Shown here piece by piece: positions 1 to 13,447 of a stretch of DNA of 64,000 nt. The notes beneath the pieces were generated by a model. It was not told where the DNA came from and ran no database searches. It was given only the letters and a program-made list of their open reading frames with translations. The DNA lies in NCBI GenBank assembly GCA_030562195.1, contig CM060203.1, positions 3,610,208 through 3,674,207 on the forward strand. The letters run 5' to 3'. Numbering within the stretch: the stretch's first letter is position 1; every line of letters starts with the position of its first letter. The translations under genes were made by a program, and so were the position numbers. Origin of the DNA: Nipponacmea schrenckii (lineage: Eukaryota; Mollusca; Gastropoda; Lottiidae).

Positions 1-1528
1 CAAATTTCAGAAAATCAACATGGATTTCCAATATAGCTCACCTAGGGTTCTGTTCATATCAAACATGTATCATCAGCATAAAATGAGCTCTAGTTAAAAT
101 AATTAATTACAGTTATTTTACAGTTGAAATTTAACATCAAAGAGATAAATTCCTTTGATCTTTCTATATATAGTTGAATATTCTTTTAATAAACAGTTGT
201 AAAAAAAGGTTAGCAAAGGTCAATAATTATATCTGAGAAATTTGGCTTTGGATCTTTTTTAGGTTTAGAGAGAAATATTGTAAAATAAAGTTTACTTTAT
301 GATGTACAAGGTCAAAAAGTCATCAACTTTTTTTTAAAAGAATCTTGTAATGAAAATATGTTTTCTTTCAAGTCTAAATATGTATGTTGTGTACCTACAT
401 AAAGGGAATATCAGACAAAAAAATCTCAAAATACCATGTCTAACATAGTTTTTAATTTCATATCCTTATATTTTGATGTTTACAAGGTTTCTTTTTTTAA
501 TCCATTAATAGTAAATAAAGTTGTTGTTTTTTTATTGTCATGTATGATGACAAAACATTATTATGAACTAAACCATTACTAAGCATTTGTTTACCATCAA
601 CAATCTTAATATGTAAATGCACACGTTTTTCTCCAACTTTCTAAATTTACAGTTAATTTTTTTTTAAAGAAAATTCAAGTTATGTTTGACGCCAGAAAGA
701 TATTTTATACTTATTATTTTATTTTATTATATTATTTACAAAACTAAACAGTCTATACAGATGAATTTTGAAGGGAATTAAACTTAATTTCATTATGATA
801 TAAGACATCTGATATACATTTCAATCTTTCCTCAAAATTAATACCATTTTAACAAGTTAACCACCGTATCTTGCACTGTAGCAAATAAATCACATATCAG
901 ATAATGAAATATTGGTATAATTTGAATACAGTACACACTGAAAATTATTTTTTTAAATTTAAATTAAAGAAGAGTTTTTATAAAAAAGAAAATATAAGTA
1001 AAGTTATCTTAGTAGCCTACCCTGTTATACAACATTTCAAGAATCTGCCCATAAATTACACAAAATATAGTGTATCATAATATACAAATATTGACCGACG
1101 TTATAAGCACGGGTATGTCTTTTTTCGGCCAATCAAATATGTTTGTCTAAAAGATAACAAGGGAGATAATACCCTATGTAAATATTATTGTATATTTTAA
1201 CAATAGAAATGTAAATAAAGTGTTACGTATTACCAACAATTGGTCAGTATTCAACACATTAAGTGAATTGTACTCGTGAAAAATCGGTCATTGCACACCT
1301 GTTTTGAAATGTCCTTGAGTGAGCTTAGATTCCAACAATGAAGCATATAAAACATAATGCCATGTTTCTTAACTTATAAAATAACATAATGTAAAGAATC
1401 TTATATAAAAAACATAAATATTGTAAACAAATATCATTGATTTATTTTTTAATTAGAAGATTGTTATATATCTTAAAGATACTACAGTTACAGTAATTAA
1501 TTTAAAATTGCTATATTAAAAACTTCAC
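1..1528. other. AT-rich non-coding sequence
   Basis: No reading frame or splice-bounded exon with recognisable protein content was found on either strand. The stretch is AT-rich with many poly-A and poly-T runs. A GCCAATCAAATAT segment near 1128 recurs at 6322. Confidence 0.5.
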
Positions 1529-1780
1529 GATATTAAATAAGTAAATTACTAAGAGACACTATATTAAATAAGTAAATTACTAAAGAGACACTATATTAAA
1601 TAAGTAAATTACTAAAGAGACACTATATTAAATAAGTAAATTACTAAAGAGACACTATATTAAAGAAGTAAATTACTAAAGAGACACTATATTAAATAAG
1701 TAAATTACTAAAGAGACACTACATTAAATGAGTAAATTACTAAAGAGACACTATATTAAAGAAGTAAATTACTAAAGAGT
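1529..1780. repeat. 32-bp tandem repeat, about 8 copies
   Basis: Direct repetition of a 32-bp unit beginning ACTATATTAAATAAGTAAAT and ending TACTAAAGAGAC. Copies differ by single bases (AAATAAG versus AAAGAAG; one unit has ACATTAAATGAG). The first unit is a base shorter in the TACTAAGAGAC part. Confidence 0.93.
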
Positions 1781-4023
1781 TACTAAGTTCAATTGTCAAA
1801 GTTAATCTATAACTGTTAGCATAATTATTATTTACTGTTAATATTATTATCTGCACTGTTACTAATTATTATTAAAGTTCCTATCTTCAATGTTACAGAA
1901 TAAAAAGTTACTTACTCTTAGATATTTCTAAAGAAACTAAGAGCTTGTTGCATGTTCAAAGTTACTGTTACAATAATTATCATTAAAGTTATGATTTAAA
2001 ATTATTTTAATGTTACAATATTAAAGTGTTACAGGTTATAAGTTTGTTATTTTTTTTTACAATGAATTAAACTTACCATTTAATATACCTGATAAAATAG
2101 AAATATATAAAGAATCAGAATTACACAACAAAATAAGAAAAATAACTGAATAAAGATACAAATAGACTAGTTAAGTGTCCTGCTGAAGACAATGGCTTGC
2201 CCTTTGATGCATATAAAGTATTGTATCTGTATTGTATCTATAACCCTGTACTTGAAACTCACCCTATCTCTTCAGTTGAAAGCAAAATCATTGAAATGTA
2301 TAATGAAACAGTCAGTGATTATCTTTAGTTTGATATATCAAAAAAAATCAAAGGTTATGAGTACACGGATGCAGCATCAGATGAGCATTAATGGTAGAAT
2401 TAGATGCATTGCATGTCCTCATGAGGACAGATAGACTTAAACTACTATTAAAAGTGGATTAGGAATTCTATACCCACAAAAATTGTAAGTCAGATGAAGT
2501 CAGTTTCTATGTCTAGTCAACTTAGGTTTATATCAATAAACAAACCATAGAAACTAAATAATCAAAACTCTTCATTGATGGAGGTAAATAAAGACAAAGA
2601 TTATTGTAAATGTACTAAAACTGGTTGGTTATAGGAAGAATAATGACCAATCAGAACCCTTTTTGGCTCTAGAAACATCTTAACATTAAGATAATCGTAA
2701 ACATTCAATACTAAGAACTTGATAGGTAAATATTTTTGAAGTGATAATATTGACCAATAAGATCTCTGGAAATTATTCAGACACAAGATTTTGTTAGAAC
2801 TCTTCTCTGGTAAAGGTAAATAAGGACATAAATCTTTGAATAAATTATCAATATTTGATATGAACTGTTGATCTAAAATGGATGGTTTTGGTGATTCTAA
2901 ATGAAGGATCAATCTGAATGAAAGTTCTCCTGGCCAAGTTTTAACCCTCTACTAACCCTACCTACTTACACTTAGTCATAGTTTCAAAATCCCAATAAAC
3001 AGGCAAGTTTTTTTGAGAAATGGCATTCCTGCTTTCAGTTTCACAAAAATACATAAGAATTATAATTTATGACCACACTTCAAATAGTCTAAAGCTTGCT
3101 CTTACAATAGTTTTGCAAAAACGCTGTGAATTAAGTGACTAATCTTATGTTATCAATGTTATTAACAACGAAAAGCTATTTTGAAGCACTTCACTTTGAA
3201 AAGTGGCATAAGGTGTTCTGGAACAGTACCATTTTCCATAACCTTTCTCTTTAAAGTGAGTAAACTCTGAGATTTGGTGTATATTTAATGAATTGAGGTG
3301 AATATTGACATAAGATTTACTAGTAGAAAGGTCAAACTTGTCATCTACTATCTAATCTCTCTACGTCTTTCCACCAACCCTTAATGATGTATGTATTGGT
3401 GTGGTCTCTTCTTTACTGGTAAATTGGCTCAAGGAATCACCTTTTACAAAACACACAATCTATGACCCAAACAAAAATAAACTCAAAAACAGTGAATCTT
3501 GAAGTCAAAAGGAAATTCAGCTAAAGAAATAATATTCAAAAATATATCAATAAACATCACTTATTCTTAATGAAACATTTAAAGCAACAATAGGGCTAAA
3601 AAAAAATAAGAACCAAATGCATTTAAATAGAATTTCCTGCATTAGTGGCGATCTTCAAATGTAAATTATTATGAGGAAAATCTAGTTGCTGTGGGAGATG
3701 GTTCAGTTAACCCTCTTCCATAATTTCAAGTAAAATTGTAAGATATTGTTAAAACAATGATGAGCAGTCTACCTAAAACTGTTCTTGCTCACACTGACCT
3801 AATTTCAATGCCATCATGCAGCTGTTACCAAATCTGTCAATATAGGTTTCAAATCAATGCCATTAAATAAGTAGATCTATATTAACCAGAGTTGAATAAA
3901 ATTGATAAATCAACCTTATAGTTTAGAACAAATTCATTGTAGTCTATAACTTAGTAAAATACATATAACTAAACATTATCAGTAAATAAAGTCTTTAAAT
4001 GGCATTTAGCAATTGTGAGTACG
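1781..4023. other. Non-coding stretch, nothing recognised
   Basis: AT-rich sequence with runs such as GTTACTGTTACAATAATTAT. A 103-codon minus-strand frame at 2601-2912 has no flanking splice logic and resembles nothing I know, so it is not called a gene. Confidence 0.4.
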
Positions 4024-4316
4024 ATATATATGCACAGCTTTATGGAACAACAATCACTGGTTAAAGTTTATGCTACGTTTCGGCGTGTTTCCCCCGCCGT
4101 CCTCAGGCACAGAATGACAAGACATGATAGGCAACGATATACATGTATATACAATTGTACTTATTATTAGTTATTTTAATAATAAGTACAATTGTATATA
4201 TATCGTTGCCTATCATGTCTTGTCATTCTGTGCCTGAGGACGGCGGGGGAAACACGCCGAAACGTAGCATAAACTTTAACCAGTGATTGTTGTTCCATAA
4301 AGCTGTGCATATATAT
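4024..4316. repeat. Large near-perfect palindrome (foldback)
   Basis: Two arms of about 140 bp (4024-4169 and 4177-4316) are reverse complements around a 7-bp centre near 4170-4176. Differences are confined to a short AT segment (ACATGTATATACAATTG on the left, CAATTGTATATATATCG on the right). Each arm contains a CTGAGGA box, a CGGCG/CGCCG stem and a GAAAC box; on the plus strand of the right arm these lie at 4234-4263. The element is probably a foldback transposon or two head-to-head copies of a short repeat. Confidence 0.9.
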
Positions 4317-4384
4317 TATCAGTAAATATTTAGATAACTGTACAAAGAGCTGAAAATCAGTTCCATTATCTGGTAACAACCTTA

Positions 4385-4690
4385 GAGATAACTAAAATTG
4401 AGCTCTCTCAGCGGCGAAATAAATAATTAGGTAGCTGAAACTGAGCTTTATCAGCTGGTGAAACAAATAATTAAACCACTATACGGATAACTGTAATTGA
4501 GCTCTATCAGCTGCTAAAAATAAATTGGATAATTGTACAGCTAGCTGAATAAGAGCTCTATCAGCTGATTAAGTTAACTAATTAGATGACTAAACAGATG
4601 ACTGAATAAAAAGCCCTATAAGCTAGCAAGGTTGACAATTAAAACACTACATCCCTTAACAGTCTGAAGATTAATACAATCATTGAATGA
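4385..4690. repeat. Degenerate ~65-bp repeat with GAGCTCTATCAGCTG core
   Basis: Four to five diverged units, each with a core like AATTGAGCTCTATCAGCTG followed by AAATAAATAATTAG. Related segments occur at 25565-25725 and 43255-43350, and the array ends with ACTACATCCCTT as the 43-kb copy does. This is a dispersed repeat family. Confidence 0.7.
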
Positions 4691-4899
4691 ATTGAATGAT
4701 ATTCAATCAAAAGGAACATTAAATTGAGGTCAGGTCAAAGTTTGGTGATCAAAGATGAAAATAAAATAATTGACCTTATAAACCATTTTCAGTTGGTAAT
4801 AGTTTTGCCATTTAATGGTCTGGTTTTATGATTACCATACCGAATAACCCTTATTCTTACCATAAAAGAATTTATTTTAACAATGCTGAGAAATTAAAG

Positions 4900-5045
4900 G
4901 ACATGATTTGGACAAATGACAGTGAGCAATAATTCTTTTTAGGGCTATTCTTTATTATGATAATGAAGACTTACAATGCTGTCTGTACAGTGTGCAATGA
5001 AGGGAATTTATCATAACAATACTATGGAATTTAGGAACCAAACCT
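4900..5045 (+). repeat. SINE-like repeat, 3' half
   Basis: Contains GTGTGCAATGAAGGGAATTTA, the 3' part of a short dispersed repeat. Better copies, which include the 5' part, lie at 5664, 12683 and 23515. Confidence 0.5.
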
Positions 5046-5663
5046 TAACCTAGAAGTAATAAAATTCTTTTTCACTCAATCTTTATACCTTTGGGCTCGT
5101 TTTTAGGAATTAGAATTTATATTTTCATGCAGTCACATTGAAGGAAATTTTGCTATGACTAGCAATTGATAAGTCACAACTTAGAATATAGCACATTTTT
5201 GAGATGCAAAAACTACACCAAAGTTGACAAAATGAGTCACAAGATCTTTCAATTATGTCAGTTTCTAAAGAAAACAGGGTGTAACTAGGTTAATAGACAA
5301 CCCAATCATAAGAAAGGTGGGTGTATTTGTGTCATTAGACATACCACTATGTCATGGCCAACCCAATTAACATTATTACCTATTAGTTCACCAAGTTGAA
5401 ATAGTCAAATTGTTAGATACACATAGTCCATTAAATAGTAGAAAAACATGTTTCTTTTTTGACATGAAAGGCACAACAAAAAAATACGAGTTCACAAGCA
5501 TATTCATTTTTGCAGGATTTTAAAAACCAGAACTAAGTTTTTGTGACCCTTATCACTTACTAAAGAGTATTAAGAGTCAAAAATATTCTAACAAGCAAAC
5601 ATCAGGACCAATTTAGTACTTTTCAATGTATGACTGACAACAACACATAGGATAGTGCCATAT

Positions 5664-5775
5664 TTAGCAATGAAATGAATGGAGTTTTATGTCCTACTCT
5701 TCTGCTCCTTATCTGCTAAGGAAGATAGGAGTTCTGAATGAAGGGAATTTAGAAGGATAAAAGTAATCAGGCTCG
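5664..5775 (+). repeat. SINE-like dispersed repeat
   Basis: Begins ATGAATGGAGTTTTATGTCC and continues TACTCTTCTGC..TCTGCTAAGGA..GAATGAAGGGAATTTAG. The 5' block recurs at 12683, 50930 and 62930 and the 3' block at 4990, 6085, 12757 and 23530. No tRNA A/B boxes are obvious in the part seen. Confidence 0.65.
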
Positions 5776-6029
5776 CAGAGAATTTATTTGACTAAATACA
5801 TGCCATAATGAGTATATAAGTCATTATAACTTACATGTATATAGCATAATAAATTAATGTAACATGCCCGGCCAATAAACTTGTAACAGACTGACAAGTT
5901 TTCAGATAAAACTATGAAATGACATTTATAAATGTTGAAATTAATTTCATTTGACTTGTATATCCATCAAGCTAACCTCTTAAAAAACATAGGCATAAAA
6001 CGTTTTCTTTAATTTGGATAAATCAGAGT

Positions 6030-6125
6030 TTTACTTCCTACTGCACTACGCCTTAATTTCTACAGACCTCTAGTCCTGCTATGCATTATGCAATAAGGGA
6101 AATTTAGACATAACAGTAGTTATTT
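6030..6125 (+). repeat. SINE-like repeat, diverged copy
   Basis: GAGTTTTACTTCCTACTGC is followed by GCAATAAGGGAAATTTAGACATAAC, in the same order and spacing as the other copies. Confidence 0.5.
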
Positions 6126-6321
6126 CAAAAACTGAACAGGATGTTATAGGGAACTATTGTTTTAAAGTTGCCTTGTTTTTTTCAAAGCTTTTCATTGACC
6201 ATATAGAACATACAAGTATGAAATCACGAAAGGGAATTAAAAATCACATAAAAAATGATCAAACATTTAAGTAATATCAATTTTAGTTATAAAAAGCGTT
6301 CCTTTATTTTGATGTTTTATG

Positions 6322-6406
6322 GCCAATCAAATATTAGCTTACAAGAAAAACTTACACCATGCAAAGAACATTGAAAGTGATTTGTGTTGTGAACTAATAT
6401 TTGATT
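6322..6406. repeat. 16-bp inverted repeat
   Basis: GCCAATCAAATATTAG on the left is the exact reverse complement of CTAATATTTGATTGGC on the right, with a loop of roughly 50 bp. It may be the ends of a short deleted TIR element or a cruciform. Confidence 0.7.
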
Positions 6407-9400
6407 GGCTAAATGTGTATTTTGTACCAAATGCAACTGACAGCGATATTGTTTGATTTTTCAATAAATTGGTATTAAAAAATCTTAAATTGCGACAAAA
6501 TGAACAATATTTCAGGATCTATCATCAACAACTGTTTAAATATCAAACAAGCAACCTACATCTATAGAACACAGTCTTCAGTGCAGAGATCTGAAAGTTT
6601 TCAGGTCTATCCAGTTGTATTGGAGAAAATTATTGCTTCTTTGAAATAATTTTGATTTGCCATCTGAGTGAAAAGTACATTCTGTTTAAAGTACATCACA
6701 AAGCCCACACAACATCAGACTGAAGTTTATTTTTGCCGATCCCCTACATGTTCAAATCTAGTGTTTTGTTTGTTGAATACAAGTTTGTCAGCTTGTAATG
6801 TTCTATACATCTTGTTAACATTCTCAATCAATGCTGTTTACATTTATTTACAAAAAGCATTACATGTTTACACCTTAGTTTGATAGAAAAGGCCACCCTA
6901 TACTTTTATAGTGACAGTGGACTCCAATCTACAGGATATATACATTAATATTATTATCATAAAAAAATATAGCTAACTGTTCAACATTGGAAGAAGATTT
7001 TGTTAAAATTGGTGTGTTCTTTTTTAGATCTGAGTGTTGAACTATAGATAACTATAATACAGGCCAATTGGACAAAACACCAAACTATAGAGTTGGAAGC
7101 TACAAGCTACTATAATGACCAAACAGGTTCTGATCAGCCATAATGACCAACTAAATTGACCAACATACGCCTATTGAAAAGGTACTGAGTTCATTTGTCA
7201 ATGTGGTGTAAAATTTTAATTGACCAACAACTTTTTCCAGTCTTTGTAGCATTATAAGTGTGTTTATAGTCTTTGCACTAACTGCTATAGAGGTTTCTAT
7301 TTTTGCTTGTAAGATATAATTGTCAATCAAAATAAAACAATTTGAAATTGAGTTTTAAACAAACTTTACCTTGCTTTTTATAAAATTCTGTGCTATCCTG
7401 AACAACAGGTGAAAAACAGCACAGAAAAGACATTTCCACATCCAAAAAATTTCAAAATTCCATTGGACAAGGTTGAACCCTCTCAAATTACCCTTGTATT
7501 CCTGAATGCAATTGACCGAAATAAAAAAGGGCTAATCAAAATAATTGGGGATTAAAAATTTCGACCAATCATAGGGGTTGTCATAAATCCTTTCAACAAC
7601 AATCAAAAGTGATCTGCTAATTTTGAAAAACTGTCAACATTGTTGTCCTTTGATCCTAATCCAGCTGTTAATGAAGCATAAACGATACTTATTGTAGTGT
7701 GAAAAACAAAATTCCTATCTCAATGGGTTAATTTGTTCCACTATTACAATCCACTAGCCCTGGTGTAATTAGCTGTACATCGTTAAGCTGGGGTTAAGCT
7801 GCCCCTATTGTTTGTTTCACTGTTGTTAACTTCAGCATAATGACCTTATTCAGTGAGTGACCCCTAAAATGCTTTAAAATGTCACTTGTTTTATATTAAT
7901 GAATTGGCTGGATCTTGAACATCTAAGCATGATTCTAACATTTTCTTCATCTGATTGGGTACAGTGAAAATCGATTATAAACTACTTTTTATTGACAAAT
8001 TTCATTACTAATTGTATGTGCTGATTTTGCCTTGTGAACCATTTATTCAATCCAATGAAATGTAGTTTAATTAAACAGTCTGATCTGCAGAGGAACAATG
8101 TCATGCAGTATAAGGATTAGTATGTATGAATTTTTGAATTACTGGTCAAAGTCATTAATATAAGCCTTTCTACTTAAGGAGAGGTATTTAGGCTTCAGGC
8201 ATCTAATCCCTGTTGGCCACACCTTTAAACATGCCTGCGCCCCTGAGTCTTGTTTATCACACCTCTGCTCACACCTGATTCCTCAGGCTTTAGGGCATGA
8301 TTATTGATCTCACCCTGGTTTCTAACACCTGACCCCCTGGTGGGATTACAAGAATGAAACAGCTTTAAAACACCTTTTAAAACAAAGCTGAGGGTCAACT
8401 ATTGTACATTTGTTGTGGAAAATTAAACTTCAAATACAAGATAAACAAGTGTTGATAAAAAAAAAAATTGTATAAAAGAGCTGAATTTTGACCATCAAAT
8501 AATACTATATCAATTTGAGCATTCTTTACATCTGGGAGGTCGTCATTTTATTTTTTGACACCAGGCCATGTTGACATTGTAAAAGATGGAGTTCTGACAT
8601 CATGGTGTTATTTAAATTAGGGTTTACTGTCATCATTTATTGGCTTACATTCTAACACCTTGTCTGACTAATATTGACTTATTTTATACTCTTGACACCT
8701 GACCAACTTTCAGTCACCAACCGGACGTTTATTTCAAGGCTAGATTTCATCAGGAATTTCATCTAAAGATGAAAATAGACAATGACATATACCCCATATG
8801 TAAACTCTGATAATACAACAAACATACACTGAGCTCAACAATAATTCCTGATATTACCCATTCAAACTACAGTCAGAGATCAATACCTTTTTAAACTTAT
8901 TCACCAGCACAAACAGAAAATACATTTGTGTCCTTCCTTCTCCCAAAATAATACTAACACAAATTTGAGGATATGTTATTTATTAAATAACTTAAATCAA
9001 ATGACTCAAACAAACACAATGATTACATATATATACTAAACATCCACTAGGAGCTTGTGAAAGGGCTTAACCCCCATATTTCACAAAAAATACCACCATA
9101 CACATTTAAGGCGGACCAAATAAATAGCCTTAAATACTGGCCCCATCACAAGCAAAGCAAAATCCTCCAATTAAGGTAAAAAATAACATAACATAAAAGA
9201 AGAACCCACGTGACTTATCATGTGATCATTCGTTCCACAAAATGTATTATTTGCAATAATATTTATGTAATGTCAAAACAGTATTGCATGAAAAATCTTC
9301 AACAAGCCATCGAAAAGATAGGTCATTTTAATATCTTTTGGAATTTGTCCAAAGGTTAAAAATCTACTACCTTATTTACTATTCAGCTATATCGTAAACA

Positions 9401-11617
9401 AAATATTTAGGACATGAAGTAAGGTCAATGCTCAGTTTATCCCTAGATTATTGTCCGGATTGCCTTTCCCAATTCTGACACCTGAGTCTAATCCTCTGTC
9501 CCAATTACAACTTTTCCACTGTCCCAAGTTTATGTAACCATTTACTGTAACAGTGTAAGGTTTGGTTTTTGGATTATCTAGATCTTGGATGTCCCTTAAC
9601 ATCAGTGACGTTGACAGGCCTATGTTTTGCCAGTAAATTGAATGTAATTTGTAAAGATGAACAGAAACAGTTTGCAGAATATTCTATTTCCATTATTATG
9701 CAATTGTTATATATATATATATATGCCTCACTCTTATTGATTTTAGTCTTAACCACCTGATGTTGACAATAATTATTGAACTGTTGTGTATTATTGTTAT
9801 TAAATTGAGGAGTAGTATACCATAAAAACTGTGTTCATTATTCATGTGCTTCCTACCCCTAAATATTGCTTAAGGATTTAGTAAGTGTCTGTATTTACAA
9901 CATAATATTTTCCTTCTGACTTTATAAGGTTTATGTTAATAGTTTTAGAGTTCTAATATTTAAATAAAAATTAAAATTTATATCAAGAATATCAGATTTT
10001 GCCTTTAATAGTAGATATATTGTCAATAGACAAATGTTACAGCCATGCATTTAGAACTATAATATTACATAATTACCAGAATGATTTCCTAATCTTATGA
10101 ATTTGAAAAATGAGGGTGTAAAATTAATATAAAAAAATAGCCTTAAGGTACTTAGTTTTATCTAAGGTATAAATCAAGAGACTAGATAACTTTTACCTGC
10201 TGACCTAATTTTACAACATAAAACACAGGTGTTATCATTTAGAAGAAAATTTTCTTTTTGTTTTAATTTTGGTTACTTTATTGTGTATAAATAAATATAC
10301 AAAATTCAAAAATCAATTTAAAGGTGTACTCTGATATTTTGCCCAGATTACTGAAGACTATACATCAAAATCTTGAAAACGTCCCAAACCTTACCTGAAA
10401 GTTTTAACTATAAACAATCATTTTGTAACATCAAGATTTTTAACACGGTTAAAAGAACTTTTAAAATTTATTAAGCTTTTTTCGTGGCTGAAAGAAAACT
10501 ACTGTACCGATGCAAATAGATACATAGATCTAAATAACATATTTTAGACATATTTAAATTAATGACATTATTTTAAAATGAAAATTTTGAATATCGTCCA
10601 TTTCAAGTTCCTATGAATTCTGTTGATACTTTCTTTCACTGTACATACAAGGTAGCATTGATTAACATACAGAAAAAGTTGCATTATAATTCTTTGGGAG
10701 TTTGACGCATAATTTAAGAATGAGCTTTAAGTCCTTCTCTTCCTTATGCCGCCATATAACTTATATATTTTAAAAATTTAACCCACATTTTTTACTCATC
10801 ACAAAAGGTGGGCAAAGAAGCAAAAAAACAAGAAAAATTTAATTTTGTTAAAAAACACATCAATTTGGGACAGACTTTACAAAAGAAAAACTTTGTGATG
10901 AATTTAATTTGCCACCATGTTTGATTAAGAATGATGTCTTTGTTTGAGGAAAAATAAACTTAGTCTAAACAATGTGGGACAAGTGTTAAAAATGAATTTA
11001 AAACAACATGTGAATAATTTACACAATCAGACCTTTGTAATTGTAATTCAAACTACGTCTGATGGACTAAATTCTCATTCAAAAAATCAAGAATTCTTCA
11101 AATAAATCAAAAATGACTTATGTGAGACCACGATAAATTTTTAACTTGGCATCCCTTTCCATGAATCCACATAGGTTCCTATATACAAATTGGTACCACA
11201 TCATCATATCAGTAATGGCTTTGATAAAAAATTTGAGGTGACAAAATCAAGAACATGTTCACTCTCATGTAGATCAAACTTAAAACTGGAAGTGCAGTAA
11301 ATCAATAAAAAATAACTTGAATAATGGGGAGACCCCAACTTAAATTGTAATATGATATATGATATATATATTTAATTGGTTTATAAAGAGCCTATATTTG
11401 TATTTATTCAAGGGCAATATAAAAAGGACCTTGCCTTTATATTAAACTGTGTATGAAAGACCAATACAAACCATACAGATTGTAAATATATCATATGTGA
11501 ACCAAAATAACTTGAAAGAAAACAACTTATAAATACTAATTAATTCACTTAGATAATAAATCAAGGTCTTCAATGCTACAGGCACCATGTTATGGAATCC
11601 TCAATAAGAAGAATAGA
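6407..11617. other. Long non-coding stretch
   Basis: No supported gene. A short TA microsatellite lies near 9707-9724. Around 8210-8345 the base composition is richer in GC and CACACCT/CACCTG words cluster. The two ORFs over the TA microsatellite (9569-9760 on both strands) are chance frames. Confidence 0.4.
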
Positions 11618-12114
11618 TTAAAGGGGCCCAGGCTTGATTTTTAGGGGTCGTTTTCGGCCTTTGTTACATTTAAACAGTCCTCAGAAATACTCAAGCTCTA
11701 AGAAAATCGTAAAATACCTTGAAATATGCCTCAAACAAAAAATTTCACTTTTCATTTTTTTCCGTGCTGTACGCGGCTGGTCTCCAGTCAGTCTGAAAAT
11801 TGTGTGTCCTGTTGACAAAGTCTACAATTGAAAATGCGTTGTAGTCTATTTATATAGATGAACGCTATTGCACGACGGGAAGGATAACTCTTTGATTATC
11901 AAGACGAACCGTTTTCCAATATGGCCGGACGTTCGTAATTTCTTACGACATTATGATTTTTCAAACACGGATAATTATGGATACACATGGATTTGAAGGC
12001 TCAAATTTCAAAGGTAAGCTCTGTAGACTATTTCTGATTAGCTAACCAAAAGATTTCATGTGTTTGAGGCTGTCGGATGATTGTCCGAAACAAATAAAGC
12101 CTGGGCCCCTTTAA
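11618..12114 (+). mobile_element. TIR element with TTAA flanks (MITE), copy 1
   Basis: Ends are TTAA-AGGGGCCCAGGC and GCCTGGGCCCCT-TTAA, giving ~12-bp terminal inverted repeats and a TTAA flank that fits a target duplication of the piggyBac type. The interior is ~480 bp with no transposase. Three more copies lie at 18839, 26121 and 29983. An internal open frame (11634-11831) recurs in all copies only because the DNA is repeated. Confidence 0.85.
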
Positions 12115-12682
12115 TATCAATAGAAAAGTCCTATTCCTTTACTGACAGTATCTATCAAATGTCAAGCTATTAACGGCATCTTATACCTCAGCCTCATTAG
12201 GCTTATTTCTTGAATCCAAAATATGTAAATACACCTATTTGATTAGATGCTGAATACCCTAACAAATCCCTTTACAGAGTGTCTATAAATATTAGGCTAC
12301 AATGTTTACATTCTTATTGAGGATTTTGATTGGCTGTTATCGCTAGTATACATCAAATTGCTGTATAGCTTGATACTGGAAAAGAGACCAATGAATTCAA
12401 TGTACCTTCTTGCTAGGAGAGTAATTAAAAGTTGTAATTTATTACAACAGCAAAGATAAAAGCTTTGCTACTGTTGAAGGACAAATGAGGTCAGAAAGAA
12501 AAAAGTCATTAGGGAAAATCTTATTATGTATCACGTAGACTAATTAATGAGAAAGATACGTGTAGACAATAAAACTTCACATTCTATTCACAAATTATAT
12601 ATTATCTTTCTAGGACACACAGTAGTCAATCTCGTCTGTTTTTCAGTAAAAATAAACAATATGGTCACATGGAGGGCAAATA

Positions 12683-12800
12683 AAATGAATGGAGTTTTAC
12701 TTCCTACTCTTCTGCAACTCACAGACTAATAAAGAAAGCAACACCGTGCAATGTGCAATGCAGGGAATTTTGCCAAGACACTGGCATAAGACTGTGGTGA
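12683..12800 (+). repeat. SINE-like dispersed repeat
   Basis: ATGAATGGAGTTTTACTTCC, TACTCTTCTGC and GTGCAATGCAGGGAATTT appear in the same order as in the 5664 copy. Confidence 0.65.
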
Positions 12801-13384
12801 TTTCCAACTGTCTAAGAATCTTTACTGTGCACAGCCTGTAATCACATGGGGTTTCGGTTTATTGTCCGATCCAAATGACAAGAGACTGTCAGTCTCTCCA
12901 ACCTGACAGGAAATCAGTTTAGTGACCAAGCATCAAACTCACTTAGGGTTCCACCTTGTGTGAGGAGGAGTAGGTCGGCAGATGGAACATCATTACATCA
13001 TTAACTTAGAAGAAATGTTTCTAGTCATCTACTATCTAGTTATCCTTAAAAAATCATTGCTGGAACAGAAGGGATCCATTACAACCCAACTTGTTGTCCT
13101 TGTATTATAACTACGTAGTACCAGCTGGTAGATAATATTCTAGAGCACCTTCTTACCTGTAAGCCAAGAGATTACCTCTAGTATTATCTGGTAGAAAGGA
13201 TCCTTCAGAATCCAAATTTGTATCTATGTAAAGCATAGATCTCTTTTTTTAAGTTAAAAAAAAAAACCTGTGAAATTATCTCTCCTTAGCCCTCTAATCA
13301 ATCAAGACATTTCTCTTTACCCAACCTCCCTGAAATTCCCTAAAACATCCTCCCAAAAACATAAAACAACACATCTTCACTTAC

Positions 13385-13447
13385 CATGATCAAATCCAAT
13401 AAACCAGGTAGAGAACTGTTCTCCATCTTTCTTTCCACGAATCATTT
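13385..13447 (-). other. Possible short coding exon with start codon
   Basis: On the minus strand an ATG near 13445 opens MIRGKKDGEQFSTWFIGFDH and runs straight into a good donor (CATG|GTAAGTG). Upstream in frame there is a TGA within 40 bp and no clear acceptor, so it would be a first coding exon. I do not recognise the peptide and found no next exon, so it could be chance. Confidence 0.25.

Noticed and set aside
2601..2912. 103-codon minus-strand open frame
   Set aside because: Low-complexity AT-rich composition, no recognisable motif, no flanking splice sites and no neighbour supporting it.
4234..4263. Bona fide hammerhead ribozyme
   Set aside because: Core boxes and stem II can be seen, but stems I and III and the cleavage site could not be paired by eye; kept only as a hypothesis in the findings.
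11634..11831. Similar small ORFs in four places (also 18881, 26421, 30283)
   Set aside because: They are the same frame inside the four copies of the TIR element; similarity follows from the DNA repeat, and the frames differ in length and contain indels.
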